A DNA stretch of 64,000 nucleotides from Pedobacter westerhofensis (GCF_900182595.1 NZ_FXTN01000001.1:124001-188000); one strand, 5' to 3'. Shown: positions 30,558 through 39,254, counted from the first letter of the stretch. The notes: generated by a model from the letters alone, not told the origin. Numbers and translations: made by a program.

Positions 30558-32441
30558 CTATCCTTTATTGATTTCTACCTTACCACCGTTTATTGACGTT
30601 GTTGTTTTTGCGCTGAGGTTCAGGTTTTTCTGCCCGTCAATCACCAGATCATTTTCTGTCGCGGTTACGTTTACAGCTTTGGCTTTTTCATCAAGGAGAT
30701 CTTTGGCTTCTATGGTGATGGTTTCCGCTTTGATATCAATCGTTTTTGTAGCGGCCGCCTGCTGTTCCGGCGTAGCGCCCTCTTCTGGAGCAAGGTTGCC
30801 CATCGTAATTTTGGGCGACTGGATATCGATGCTCTCGCTCATGTTTACGCTCAATGTTTTTCCTGTGATGGAAATACTGCCGTCCTTATTCAGGATAATG
30901 GTGCTTTGACCGGTATGGATCACAATCTTTTGATTTGCCTGAGCAGTGATATGACCTTCCCCGTTCCTGATGTTAAAAAAATTACCGGCACTGGTGCCCA
31001 GCGACAGCGCATGCTCCAGGTCGTCAAAGCTAAGTGCACTTCCCTTGCGGGAAGTTAAACCTTTGGTATTACTGTTGGTAAAACTTTTACTCTCCCCATT
31101 CTTACCATGGTATACGCTGCCCAGTACTACCGGCCGTGCTATATTTCCTTCTTCAAATGCGATCATGACCTGATCACCTACTTCCGGAATCACATGAAAT
31201 CCCCTGTTTGCCCCTGTATCTCCGCTTCCGGCGTTAGGGCTCATCACACGCAGCCACTCGGTTGGATCGTTGGTCTGGCATTCCCATTTGAGTTTTACCT
31301 TGATCCTGCCCTGCCCTTCGGGGTCGTTGTTATCCAGCACATCGGCAAGCTGGAGATCAGGGCTGGGACGTTCATAATTTTTGACAGCTATACGCTCTGT
31401 AGTGGAAACTACACCTTCAAATGTATTATAATAATGGCCCCTTTCATCAATGGTGTGGGTAACTGAAGTGATCAGGAATTTACCGAGGCTCTCCGTGGCA
31501 AAGGACAACTCCTTTTTTAAGCTCATGGTTACATCAACAATAGTTCCCAGGCCCACTTCGGGATTGTCTCCATTGGCATGGATCTTCAGCAATCCGCTGA
31601 TATTTGCTTTCTCTTCGTTAACCACCATGTTCTGGATGTCGCTGCTGTTATCTACCCGGATCAATGAAGGCTGATTAAAGGTTTTACTGTACATGGTGTT
31701 GGATGCATTGATTGCATGTACCAGATCAGGTCTTCCATCAGCGGCACCTGTACTTTCACTCTGCAGCATTTCATCCTGCCTGGGATTATAAGCAAAGCGT
31801 TTATTCTTAATAGGAGCAACTTGCATTGCATACTGGAGGCTCTGCACATCCCGTCCGTAAAACAATTCTACCTCTTTCTGCTGATCTGGTTTACCAAACC
31901 GAAGATTTTCGCCATCATAGAAAAACCATTCGTGATACTCTGCACTTAAGCGGTTAAGGAAGTCGAAATCACTTTCCCGGTACTGGATCACGTAATCAAT
32001 GACATTCTTGCGCGAGGCGTTGCTAACTATCCTAAGATCATTTACAGGTGTATCTTTGGTTGCCAGGTTAACGATCTCATCGAGGCTTTTACCAAGGTAA
32101 GAACCCAGATCCGGCCCCCTGTCTATTAATATTGATGGACTGTGTCCACTAACGATCAGGATACCGTGATAGCCATTCGTTTGTGTGAGTTCCACTTTGG
32201 TAACTACACCGGCAAAATTCTGAAACTGCCTGCCGGCATAGCCGAAAGACGCTGTGAATATTTTTCCTGCAAAGTCACGGCTATCATCTAAAGTGATTAA
32301 CCCTGGCGCGCCCAGCTGATCATGATTGAACCTGAGTTCAAAATAATGATGTGCATTAAACTGCTGCTGTAAGGTGAACGAAGAGAAGTGCTCAATCTGC
32401 TTATCACCGATACTTATTTCTTTTAAGAGGTTGATTTCCAT
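30558..32441 (-). CDS. vgrG: Type VI secretion system VgrG spike protein
   Basis: The 627-aa protein has the gp27-like base (about 1-350, with SFTLQQQFNAHHYFELRF and VIQYRESDFDFLNRLSAEYHEWFFYDG). The gp5-type OB fold follows at about 366-445 (NDPEGQGRIKVKLKWE, PEVGDQVMIAFEEGN and RPVVLGSVYHG). The C-terminal part has the strand-repeat spike pattern (SITGKTLSVNMSESIDIQSPKITMG, ending NGGKVEINKG). There is no extra effector domain at its end. It forms the trimeric tip that punctures target cells and carries the PAAR-like toxin. No TssB, TssC, Hcp, baseplate or ClpV gene is in the window, so it is an orphan VgrG island. Confidence 0.93.
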   Translation of the reverse strand: MEINLLKEISIGDKQIEHFSSFTLQQQFNAHHYFELRFNHDQLGAPGLITLDDSRDFAGKIFTASFGYAGRQFQNFAGVVTKVELTQTNGYHGILIVSGHSPSILIDRGPDLGSYLGKSLDEIVNLATKDTPVNDLRIVSNASRKNVIDYVIQYRESDFDFLNRLSAEYHEWFFYDGENLRFGKPDQQKEVELFYGRDVQSLQYAMQVAPIKNKRFAYNPRQDEMLQSESTGAADGRPDLVHAINASNTMYSKTFNQPSLIRVDNSSDIQNMVVNEEKANISGLLKIHANGDNPEVGLGTIVDVTMSLKKELSFATESLGKFLITSVTHTIDERGHYYNTFEGVVSTTERIAVKNYERPSPDLQLADVLDNNDPEGQGRIKVKLKWECQTNDPTEWLRVMSPNAGSGDTGANRGFHVIPEVGDQVMIAFEEGNIARPVVLGSVYHGKNGESKSFTNSNTKGLTSRKGSALSFDDLEHALSLGTSAGNFFNIRNGEGHITAQANQKIVIHTGQSTIILNKDGSISITGKTLSVNMSESIDIQSPKITMGNLAPEEGATPEQQAAATKTIDIKAETITIEAKDLLDEKAKAVNVTATENDLVIDGQKNLNLSAKTTTSINGGKVEINKG

Positions 32442-32829
32442 AGGTATCTGATGATACCATAAATGATACCACTGGTTATCAAAAAGAAAGAATACCGTAA
32501 AATTTGCTAATTGGAATGGTGAACAATTTATTTCAAATAAAAATATTTGTTAATTTTCTATAAAAAGATGTTGTTTTCAAGCAGTAGCCCTTGTCGTGAA
32601 CTATTACCTGAAACTACATGTTGATGCCCGGCAGGGAAAATAACTTGCATCTCAAAAATAGACGGCACAACTTATATTTGTACAGTTTTACACCCATCTG
32701 TCCTAAAAAAGATGCTCTTTAATGTGAGTCAAACCATTCATTATCAGTCTGATTAATATGATATCTGCCTGAATTAAATGAATAGGATACCAAATTATTT
32801 TTTCCCAGAAATAATTTGTGTTCAGCACT
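32442..32829. other. Non-coding region upstream of the VgrG island
   Basis: These 388 bp separate the VgrG start from the end of the Crp/Fnr gene and should contain the VgrG promoter. A 9-bp direct repeat ATGATACCA occurs twice at 12-bp spacing just upstream of VgrG (near 32451-32471). The stretch is A+T rich and no gene is convincing. Confidence 0.5.
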
Positions 32830-33411
32830 TCAGATTTTCTTGCGTATTCTGCTGAGATGTTCAGGTGAAAGTCCCAGATACGAAGCGATATAATATTGTG
32901 GCACATGTTGCACCACTTGCGGATAAGCAGATGCAAAATTATGGTACTGTTCTTCAAGGCTTGTAGCAATGATCTTCTTACGCTTGGCTTCCATATCACA
33001 AAACACCTGCTCAATGATCAGTCTGCCAAATCGCTCCCAAATCTTATATTTGTCGTACAGTGCATTCAATCCATTCTTTTTGAAGATCAGCAACTCGACG
33101 TCTGTCAATGCCTCCAGGTACTGAGTAGATTTTACGCCCCTGATGAAACTTTGAAAGTCGACAACAAACTGATTTTCCGTCACAAAATCAAGGGTGGATT
33201 CTTTCCCTTTTTCGAAAGCATATTCACGGATCACCCCTGAATTTAGAAAACCGATAAAGTTACAGACCTGGCCTGCCTCCAGTAGCATATCTTTCTTTCT
33301 GAGCTTTTTCTCCTGGAGTATATCTGTGAAAGCTTTCCATTCTTCTTCATCAGGCTGAATGAATTGCCTGATGAAGAGTTCTATTTTCTCGAGTGATTTA
33401 GGGTCGGCCAT
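32830..33411 (-). CDS. Crp/Fnr-family transcriptional regulator
   Basis: With the ATG at 33411 (MADPKSLEKIELFI) it is 193 aa. It has the cyclic-nucleotide-binding-like jelly roll (MLLEAGQVCNFIGFLNSGVIREYAFEKGKESTLDFV) and a C-terminal HTH (YYIASYLGLSPEHLSRIRKKI). The recognition helix contains E-x-x-S-R, the same contacts that FNR uses to read TTGAT. There are no N-terminal Fe-S cysteines, so oxygen sensing by a cluster is unlikely; the ligand is unknown. It is the third gene of a probable operon with the DUF6268 and FAH-like genes, whose promoter carries a perfect TTGAT-N4-ATCAA box. Confidence 0.9.
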   Translation of the reverse strand: MADPKSLEKIELFIRQFIQPDEEEWKAFTDILQEKKLRKKDMLLEAGQVCNFIGFLNSGVIREYAFEKGKESTLDFVTENQFVVDFQSFIRGVKSTQYLEALTDVELLIFKKNGLNALYDKYKIWERFGRLIIEQVFCDMEAKRKKIIATSLEEQYHNFASAYPQVVQHVPQYYIASYLGLSPEHLSRIRKKI

Positions 33412-33456
33412 GGCAATGATCAATTATTCTAATATACGCGTAGAATTTTGATAAAG

Positions 33457-34701
33457 CTAAAGCGTTTTTAATCCGGGCGCAACAACAGTGGTTCTGATCG
33501 TGCCAAGGTAGCTAACCGAAGTTTCGACATGATCCCCTGGCTTGAGGAACCCTGGATTTTTAAACTGCTTTTTATAGTATTGCTGTACAATGTATGGGTG
33601 CATTTTAGCAGTAAAAAAGCCACCTGTAAAAATCCATTTTGTGACCATTCTGAAAATGTAACTTTTAGAGGGGGCTTTGAACACGACACCTGCGGGGGTT
33701 CCGGTAAGGATGATACTGTTTGCAGGGATACAGTTGCCTTCAAACAATTTAACCATCTTACCCTGATAATAGCTGTCATTTTTCCCTTTTACCGACAGTG
33801 ACCGTTCAACGATCTTTTCTATGTCCCAGACCATATCTTTTGCGTCACCATCCTGACGGATAGTCCCGTTGACGCTCAGCCGGAGATGCAGTTCTTTAAC
33901 AAATACACGCCAGTCTTTTGGAATCACAAGGTAAGGCCCGGTTGGCAAAAATCCCATCTTACTTTTGGAATCAGGAAAGCCTTTACCCCCTGTAATATTC
34001 TGGCTGTCCATTTTACGCATCAGGGTAGCACGGTCGGTAAAGTCGTTCACAACCAAAAACCCGATCATCATTTCGTTGAAATCCGCCGCTGAACAGACAG
34101 CAGAAGGAAATACGATACCGAGCTCCACCTCATGGTCCAAAAACCAGCCTTTAGTATAATTGAGCTGATGTATTGCCGCATCAGTTTCTACGTATTTCGG
34201 AAACATAAATGGTTTGACCTGACCGGTTTCCTTACCATGATCAGCATAGTTGATACCGATGGCCAGGTGTTCCCTGCCTGCAACGCTGGGCAGCAAATCA
34301 GAATACCTGATCGTCGTCCGTTTTGTGCTGCCGCCGATCAGCTTTACGATATTTTCATAGGTCAGACCTTTTATCACGTCAAATGAGTTGATATCATACC
34401 GGCCAAGTTCCTCGCTGATATCTACGCCTGTTAACATTTGCCCGTCATCCTGCTGTACGGCAAAGGTATGAACCTGTTCGTTTTTACTAAACCTGCTTAA
34501 CGTGATGGCCTCTGCGGTAGACTTAACAAATGGAATTCCTTTTCTGCAACCTACTGCCTCTGCCACGGTATCCATTAGTAAAACTGCTGTTTCCTGCTGA
34601 TCAGTCATCTTCCATTCAGGAACAAAACTGGCTGTAGCCGGAAACATATTTGATAAACTGAGCAAACCCCCAAGGGCAAACCCTGTAAGTAATCTGAGCA
34701 T
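33457..34701 (-). CDS. Exported fumarylacetoacetate hydrolase-family protein
   Basis: The 414-aa protein has an N-terminal hydrophobic segment (LLTGFALGGLLSLSNMFPATA) that looks like a signal peptide, unusual for a family that is normally cytosolic. The FAH domain follows at about 140-400. It has LAIGINYADH, metal-ligand region FLDHEVELGIVFPS, then GKGFPDSKSKMGFLPTGPYLV, ILTGTPAGVVFKAP and the final GDHVETSVSYLGTIRTTV. FAH-fold enzymes hydrolyse or decarboxylate beta-diketo acids with a divalent metal. The substrate is not evident. It lies between a DUF6268 beta-barrel gene (22 bp) and a Crp/Fnr regulator (45 bp). Confidence 0.86.
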   Translation of the reverse strand: MLRLLTGFALGGLLSLSNMFPATASFVPEWKMTDQQETAVLLMDTVAEAVGCRKGIPFVKSTAEAITLSRFSKNEQVHTFAVQQDDGQMLTGVDISEELGRYDINSFDVIKGLTYENIVKLIGGSTKRTTIRYSDLLPSVAGREHLAIGINYADHGKETGQVKPFMFPKYVETDAAIHQLNYTKGWFLDHEVELGIVFPSAVCSAADFNEMMIGFLVVNDFTDRATLMRKMDSQNITGGKGFPDSKSKMGFLPTGPYLVIPKDWRVFVKELHLRLSVNGTIRQDGDAKDMVWDIEKIVERSLSVKGKNDSYYQGKMVKLFEGNCIPANSIILTGTPAGVVFKAPSKSYIFRMVTKWIFTGGFFTAKMHPYIVQQYYKKQFKNPGFLKPGDHVETSVSYLGTIRTTVVAPGLKTL

Positions 34702-34723
34702 ATTGATTTGATTAAATTATGAA

Positions 34724-35692
34724 TTATTTCTTCCCCGGAACAATCCGGTAGCTTAACCCTATTTTAAAAGAAAGTCCCTTTAATACCTCAGGGTTGATCG
34801 GCTCATTGCGGTCGCCGAACTCTGCAAAATCAATAAAGCCTTTTGCTTTATCGGTTTTGTTATAGATTTCCATATTTCTGATCAGCGTGTAGGCCGCAGT
34901 GGCTCTTACAGCCCATTTGGGAAAAATATAACGTTCTGCAAAAAGGCCGGGATTAACCGTATTGTACTCGAAGTACCTGTCCAGATTGTTCAGCCGATAG
35001 GTTGAGTTCTGAACAGAAAGGTTGAAACCTGTATTGGTTTTATCATTTATCGCATAACTGGCGGTCAGGTTGTGCGGCACATCGCCGAAGATCTGCCACT
35101 TATTGTTCAGTTTCCAGTCCATACCTACCAGAAGCACGTATTGAGGACCATAAAACTGCCTTCTGTAGCCCAGTATGGCTCTCCAGGTAAGGTTTTCATT
35201 TGCTTTCCAGCTTCCCCTCAGGATAGCGCCGAACTTGATGTCCGAGCTTTTAACGTTTTTGTAATCACTATTTATTATGGGCGTGAGTAAGGCTGTGAGG
35301 TTGAAAGTTGGACTCATCATGGTGCTGTAGCCTATCGTAGGTGAAATACTGTAGACTCTTTTGACTTCAAAAGCCGGATGGGTTCCGGAAAAGTTGAATG
35401 CTTCGAGGTTTCCGCCTACGAGCAGGTATCGGGATTTATTGGGATTCAGGAAAATGGGAACCGAAGTTCCGATCTTCAGGTTGTTTCCGGTAAACTTCTG
35501 GTCGCCCCCAGGTGTCTCAACCTTCATGGGCATATGATCATAAGTGATACTAAAGCCTTCAACATAACCTTGCCCAAAGCTAATCGCAGGTGTAAGGGCC
35601 AGCAAAAGGTATATTGCAATAATAGTACAGGGGAGCCGGGAGGGCATAAGGGATACTGATCCGTGTTGTTTAAATTTCTGATAACTTTTCAT
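34724..35692 (-). CDS. DUF6268-type outer membrane beta-barrel protein
   Basis: The 322-aa protein has a signal peptide (CTIIAIYLLLALTPAISFGQ) and is otherwise built from alternating beta strands with Tyr/Trp-rich ends (GAILRGSWKANENLTWRAILGYRRQFYGPQYVLLVGMDW), ending SFKIGLSYRIV. The style matches the DUF6268 barrels of Bacteroidota, whose function is unknown; passive uptake of small molecules is one possibility. It is the first gene of the FAH-like/Crp operon. Confidence 0.8.
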   Translation of the reverse strand: MKSYQKFKQHGSVSLMPSRLPCTIIAIYLLLALTPAISFGQGYVEGFSITYDHMPMKVETPGGDQKFTGNNLKIGTSVPIFLNPNKSRYLLVGGNLEAFNFSGTHPAFEVKRVYSISPTIGYSTMMSPTFNLTALLTPIINSDYKNVKSSDIKFGAILRGSWKANENLTWRAILGYRRQFYGPQYVLLVGMDWKLNNKWQIFGDVPHNLTASYAINDKTNTGFNLSVQNSTYRLNNLDRYFEYNTVNPGLFAERYIFPKWAVRATAAYTLIRNMEIYNKTDKAKGFIDFAEFGDRNEPINPEVLKGLSFKIGLSYRIVPGKK

Positions 35693-35724
35693 AATTGCGT
35701 TTTAAAATGTCTTTCTGAATGAGA

Positions 35725-35732
35725 CAAATTTA
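35725..35732 (-). promoter_or_regulatory. Candidate -7 element of the DUF6268/FAH/Crp operon (TAAATTTG)
   Basis: On the minus strand TAAATTTG is a perfect TAnnTTTG, 32 bp upstream of the DUF6268 start. No strong TTG is present at -33, which fits a promoter that needs an activator bound to the adjacent palindrome. Confidence 0.45.
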
Positions 35733-35754
35733 TTTACGCCCGTCCCGGGACTCA

Positions 35755-35768
35755 TTGATGTTTATCAA
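35755..35768. promoter_or_regulatory. Perfect FNR-type box TTGAT-GTTT-ATCAA
   Basis: The sequence matches the FNR consensus TTGATnnnnATCAA exactly. Its centre is about 43 bp upstream of the transcription start predicted from the -7 element, the class II activator position. The operon's last gene encodes a Crp/Fnr protein with the FNR-like E-x-x-S-R recognition helix. Confidence 0.65.
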
Positions 35769-35804
35769 TATCTGATGAGGGGACCTGAAAAAAATCGAAC
35801 CTGT

Positions 35805-36191
35805 TTAAGAATGAAGTATTTGCTGCTGAATCTCTGCCTGATCAATTACTGACCAAACCTGGGCAATTTTACCGTCCCTAAACCTGTAAAAGACATTTTC
35901 ATGAAATTCGATTTGTTGCCCGTTGATCTGCAGGCCCCTGAATTCTGCCTGAGGGCGGCAGTTAAAGTAAAGCCTGGAAGCTACGGTTAATGAATCTGCG
36001 ACTAAAAGTTCCACCACAAAACTGAGGTCAGGGATGTCTGCATAATTGCCTTCAAGCATCCGGCGGTAACCTTGTAATCCAACTGCAGATCCGTTGTAAA
36101 CGACGTCTTCGCAAACAAAATCTGCGAGTTGATCCAGGTCACCTGAGTTGAGGCATTTAATGTATTTGTGATACTTCTCTGATAAATTCAT
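35805..36191 (-). CDS. NTF2-like (SnoaL-type) small protein
   Basis: The 128-aa protein has the NTF2-like cone pattern: MNLSEKYHKYIKCLNSGDLDQLADFVCEDVVYNGSAVGLQGYRRML, then VASRLYFNCRPQAEFRG and FYRFRDGKIAQVWSVIDQAEIQQQI. This resembles polyketide-cyclase-like/ester cyclase proteins of unassigned substrate. It follows an alpha/beta hydrolase gene by 9 bp, so the two are probably co-transcribed and act on a common small molecule. The first codons of a second copy of this gene survive at 22713-22738. Confidence 0.88.
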   Translation of the reverse strand: MNLSEKYHKYIKCLNSGDLDQLADFVCEDVVYNGSAVGLQGYRRMLEGNYADIPDLSFVVELLVADSLTVASRLYFNCRPQAEFRGLQINGQQIEFHENVFYRFRDGKIAQVWSVIDQAEIQQQILHS

Positions 36192-36200
36192 ATGTACATT

Positions 36201-37133
36201 TTAATCTTTGCCCTCCAGCCAGGAATGAACGGTAAGTACGGCATCAGCAAATGCCTGCGGTGCCTCTTGTGGCAAATTATGTCCTGAGCGCAAAGTCCGG
36301 TGTTCGTGCTTTGCTGAAAATAAAAATGCATGCTCAGCTGTGCCGCCTGGTTTTAGCGGATCTGCAGAACCATCAAGGGTTACAGCAGGCACAGCGATCT
36401 TTGGCTTTTGAGCTAAAATATCCTCGAACCGTTGCAGGGATGGATCTCCGGATTCACAACCGAGCATATGACGGTAGCTATGAATGACCACATCAACAAA
36501 ATCAGGGTTTTCGAAAGCTGCAGCAGATCTTTCATAGGTTGATTCATCGAATTCCCAGCCGGGCGACCATTCGTTCCACAGGATCCGGCACAACTCGTTG
36601 CGGCTCTGGCTTAGGCATTCCCGCCCGCGCTCAGCCTGGAACAGATGTTGGTACCAGCAGATGCGCTCAAGTGAGGGCGGGAATGCATGTGTCTGCTCTT
36701 CGATGTCAATGATATCATAGCTGGCATAAGAGACCAGCCCTGCAATCTGTTCCGGCCATAGTGCCGCTGCTACACAAGAGGCATTTGCGCCCCAGTCAAA
36801 GCCTCCGAGAATTGGACTGTCCAGTTTCAAAGCGTCCAGAAACTGTATAATGTCTAAACCCCGTGCTGCCTGCTGTCCGCTGCGCATCACTTTGTCCGAC
36901 GAAAAACGTGTGGGTCCAAAGCCCCGCGTATAAGGGGTGATAACTTTTGCGCCGGACTGCAACAGAATAGCTGCCACATCATCGAAGGCATGGATATCGT
37001 AAGGAAATCCATGGGAGAGCACAACAGGCCATCCGCTTGCAGGGCCGCGTTCGATGTACCCTATCCGAAGCATATCAGTGTTAACATACTTAACCTGATG
37101 TTGAGCATTGAGTTCCTGATTTGTTGAATGCAT
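36201..37133 (-). CDS. Alpha/beta hydrolase (epoxide hydrolase/dehalogenase-like)
   Basis: The 310-aa cytosolic hydrolase has the oxyanion motif LSHGFPYDIHAF at 39-50 and a nucleophile elbow ILGGFDWGANAS with D113, not Ser. An Asp nucleophile is typical of epoxide hydrolases and haloalkane dehalogenases. A cap domain follows, then DGSADPLKPGG and the catalytic His in RSGHNLPQEAP. It is divergent from a DUF3253 gene and upstream of an NTF2-like gene. The C-terminal 20 codons of a paralogue survive as a remnant at 22749-22816. Confidence 0.9.
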   Translation of the reverse strand: MHSTNQELNAQHQVKYVNTDMLRIGYIERGPASGWPVVLSHGFPYDIHAFDDVAAILLQSGAKVITPYTRGFGPTRFSSDKVMRSGQQAARGLDIIQFLDALKLDSPILGGFDWGANASCVAAALWPEQIAGLVSYASYDIIDIEEQTHAFPPSLERICWYQHLFQAERGRECLSQSRNELCRILWNEWSPGWEFDESTYERSAAAFENPDFVDVVIHSYRHMLGCESGDPSLQRFEDILAQKPKIAVPAVTLDGSADPLKPGGTAEHAFLFSAKHEHRTLRSGHNLPQEAPQAFADAVLTVHSWLEGKD

Positions 37134-37216
37134 AAGTTATAATAATCTGATCTGCTATAAACATTTACCGGCTTTTTTAGTTTTCTGTTCGTGATTGAAC
37201 TCTGGCATAAAAAATA

Positions 37217-37232
37217 TTGAGCCTAAGCTCAA
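37217..37232. promoter_or_regulatory. Inverted repeat in the divergent hydrolase/DUF3253 intergenic region
   Basis: TTGAGC at 37217-37222 and GCTCAA at 37227-37232 flank CTAA. It lies 31 bp from the DUF3253 start and 84 bp from the hydrolase start, a plausible operator site for an unknown regulator. Confidence 0.4.
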
Positions 37233-37262
37233 ACAATAATTATAGTTATTTATTAAGATGAT

Positions 37263-37508
37263 ATGCCACAACATACAGATATCTCTGCAAGCATTTTATT
37301 AACTGCTACCCAGCGTGGCCCCGAAAAAAGCACCTGCCCATCCGAAATTGCCCGGAAGCTATTTCCCGGCGACTGGCGCGGTCATATGACAGAGGTAGTG
37401 GATGCTGCAATTGATCTTCATCATCAGGGCAAGGTGATGATCACACAAAAGGGCGCAGCTGTTGACGTCAACCACATTAAAGGACCCATCCGTATTAAGA
37501 TCATCTGA
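37263..37508 (+). CDS. DUF3253 protein
   Basis: The 81-aa winged-helix-like protein has the DUF3253 blocks: GPEKSTCPSEIARKLFPGDWRGHMTEVVDAA, then GKVMITQKGAAVDVNHIKGPIRIKI. The family is widespread and uncharacterised; the fold suggests nucleic-acid binding. It is divergent from the alpha/beta hydrolase. The last five codons including the stop are duplicated next to the hydrolase remnant at 22815-22829. Confidence 0.9.
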   Translation: MPQHTDISASILLTATQRGPEKSTCPSEIARKLFPGDWRGHMTEVVDAAIDLHHQGKVMITQKGAAVDVNHIKGPIRIKII

Positions 37509-37535
37509 ATAATTTGCCTGTCCGGGGTGTTCATG

Positions 37536-37742
37536 CTATTTATGCTCTTCCACTTTCTGAGGGGTCTTGATGCCAAGATCTGCCATAGCACGTTTGTACC
37601 CTTCCTCAAATCCTTTTGTCATTAACTGGCAATCGGCATCGCTATGATTAAGCCGCATTACATTGAAGTAGTAGGAGCTGATCTCGTACACATTTACCGC
37701 AGTAACTTTTCTTAAAATCAAATGCCATTTGCCTAATTTCAT
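37536..37742 (-). CDS. Small hypothetical protein
   Basis: The 68-aa protein (MKLGKWHLILRKVTAVNVYEISSYYFNVMRL, ending in a charged tail) has no recognised domain or membrane segment. It fills the gap convergent with DUF3253, 27 bp away. The composition looks coding, but the evidence is only an open frame with a sensible start. Confidence 0.5.
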   Translation of the reverse strand: MKLGKWHLILRKVTAVNVYEISSYYFNVMRLNHSDADCQLMTKGFEEGYKRAMADLGIKTPQKVEEHK

Positions 37743-38068
37743 ATCTATTATCTGTCTTTACGTTTTTGAGAACACTATTTACCAGTAGCTTTAAACGTAA
37801 AGGTTGATCTTTAATTTTAATTTGCATGTCAAGATACAGTTACAATCCATACTACGACGCACAATTATTACTATAGTCATATATAATAACAATAGGGCTG
37901 CCAGGGGGCATCTTATTAGCAGGTCCTGATGCAGGATTGAATAGGCGCTATAAAAGCTGCCAAGGTTTTCGCTAATAATTGTGACAGGTTATATGATTAA
38001 CTGATTATATTGACCCGGAATAAATGTCCCGGAAACAATTCTGCCTGCAACCATCGGGATGGAATGTA
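37743..38068. other. Non-coding region before the second Crp/Fnr gene
   Basis: About 326 A+T-rich bases. I see no gene or RNA I can name; promoters for the flanking divergent genes should lie here. Confidence 0.4.
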
Positions 38069-38668
38069 ATGACCAAAGCAATCGAGACCATGATAAAGAA
38101 CCTGCTTGACACGATAACAAACGTAATTGCCTTAAGCCCCGGAGAGAGGGACATAGTGACCTCATTATTTAAAGAAAAAAGCTATAAAAAGGGAGATTTC
38201 TTTTTAGTCGAAGGACAAATTTGTAAACAGGTTGGATTTGTTTCCAGGGGGCTATTGCGATACTATATCAATCATGATGGGGAAGATAAAACCTACGCTT
38301 TTACGCAGGAAAACAATTTTGTCTGCAACTATGAAAGTTTTATACCCCGGACACCTTCAACAAAAAATATCCAGGCATTGGAGGACTGTGAAGTTTTGCA
38401 AATCTCATATGACGACCTTCAGCTATTCTATCAATCGATCAGGCAGGCCGAAAGATTTGGCAGGATTGTGATTGAACAGGTTTTTATAGAGACACTACAA
38501 GACTTAAGTTCTTTCTATACCGACACACCTGAACTTCGCTATGAGAAAATACTAAAAAGACATCCCGATTTACTGCAAAGAATGTCTCAGTACCATATTG
38601 CGTCCTATGTAGGTGTGAAGCCGCAATCCCTTAGCCGTATCCGCAAAAGAATTTTTACTGAAAAATAA
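38069..38668 (+). CDS. Crp/Fnr-family transcriptional regulator
   Basis: The frame opens at 38024, but ATGs at 38069 and 38090 are more likely starts; the last (MIKNLLDTITNVIALSPGE) fits the family best. The protein of about 200 aa has the cNMP-binding-like jelly roll (GDFFLVEGQICKQVGFVSRGLLRYYINHDGEDKTYAF) and an HTH (YHIASYVGVKPQSLSRIRKRI). The recognition helix has Q-x-x-S-R instead of the E-x-x-S-R of the paralogue at 32830, so its DNA site should differ. It may control the DUF4267 gene downstream. Confidence 0.88.
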   Translation: MTKAIETMIKNLLDTITNVIALSPGERDIVTSLFKEKSYKKGDFFLVEGQICKQVGFVSRGLLRYYINHDGEDKTYAFTQENNFVCNYESFIPRTPSTKNIQALEDCEVLQISYDDLQLFYQSIRQAERFGRIVIEQVFIETLQDLSSFYTDTPELRYEKILKRHPDLLQRMSQYHIASYVGVKPQSLSRIRKRIFTEK

Positions 38669-38741
38669 TTTATGCACACAGGTGCATGAACGCCGGGCTG
38701 AAAGTATGGAATTTTGAGTCATTATTTAAAGAGAAAATATT

Positions 38742-39125
38742 ATGACACAAAAAATTGCTATTACAATCGCCTTCCTGACAGGGTTGGGAATGATATTCAT
38801 CGGGGCCAGGTTCCTGCTGTCGCCTGAAATTGCAGAAGCCGGTTACGGCATTCACTTCAATGAGCACGGAGATTATTCCTTTCATTACATTAAAGGCATA
38901 CGGGATGTGTTTACAGGTTTACTGATTTGCATACTCATTATAACCAGGCAAAGAAAAGCATTAGGTACCCTGCTGGCCGTGGGAACGATCATCCCTGTTG
39001 TTGATATGATTATTGTCCTGAGCAAGGATTATAATGGTATCACACAAGCTATTCCTCATATCTCAGCGATTATCGTTTGTGCAGTATCCGGAACAATTTT
39101 ATTAATGCGCAAAACTTCAGTTTAA
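38742..39125 (+). CDS. DUF4267 membrane protein
   Basis: The 127-aa protein has four predicted transmembrane helices (IAITIAFLTGLGMIFIGARFLLS, VFTGLLICILIIT, LGTLLAVGTIIPVVDMIIVL, ISAIIVCAVSGTILLM) and the family block GIHFNEHGDYSFHYIKGIRDVFTG. DUF4267 proteins are small inner-membrane proteins of unknown role, often near Crp/Fnr or TetR regulators, as here. Confidence 0.85.
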   Translation: MTQKIAITIAFLTGLGMIFIGARFLLSPEIAEAGYGIHFNEHGDYSFHYIKGIRDVFTGLLICILIITRQRKALGTLLAVGTIIPVVDMIIVLSKDYNGITQAIPHISAIIVCAVSGTILLMRKTSV

Positions 39126-39254
39126 ATTTCCAACGGAAAGACACTCTGGCATGATCATACCTCAGATATACGGCAAGGCCAGGATTGAATTCATTTCAAC
39201 TTTAATGAACCAAAGTGCCGCAGCTTTGTACTGTTTGAAACTAATCATACTACT

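Noticed and set aside
32451..32471. Direct repeat ATGATACCA upstream of vgrG as a regulatory site
   Set aside because: Only two short copies in an A+T-rich stretch, with no palindromic character or promoter beside them; kept as a note in the region entry only.
32703..33014. Minus-strand 103-codon frame overlapping the Crp/Fnr gene
   Set aside because: It overlaps the clearly recognisable HTH end of the regulator in another frame and shows no family features.
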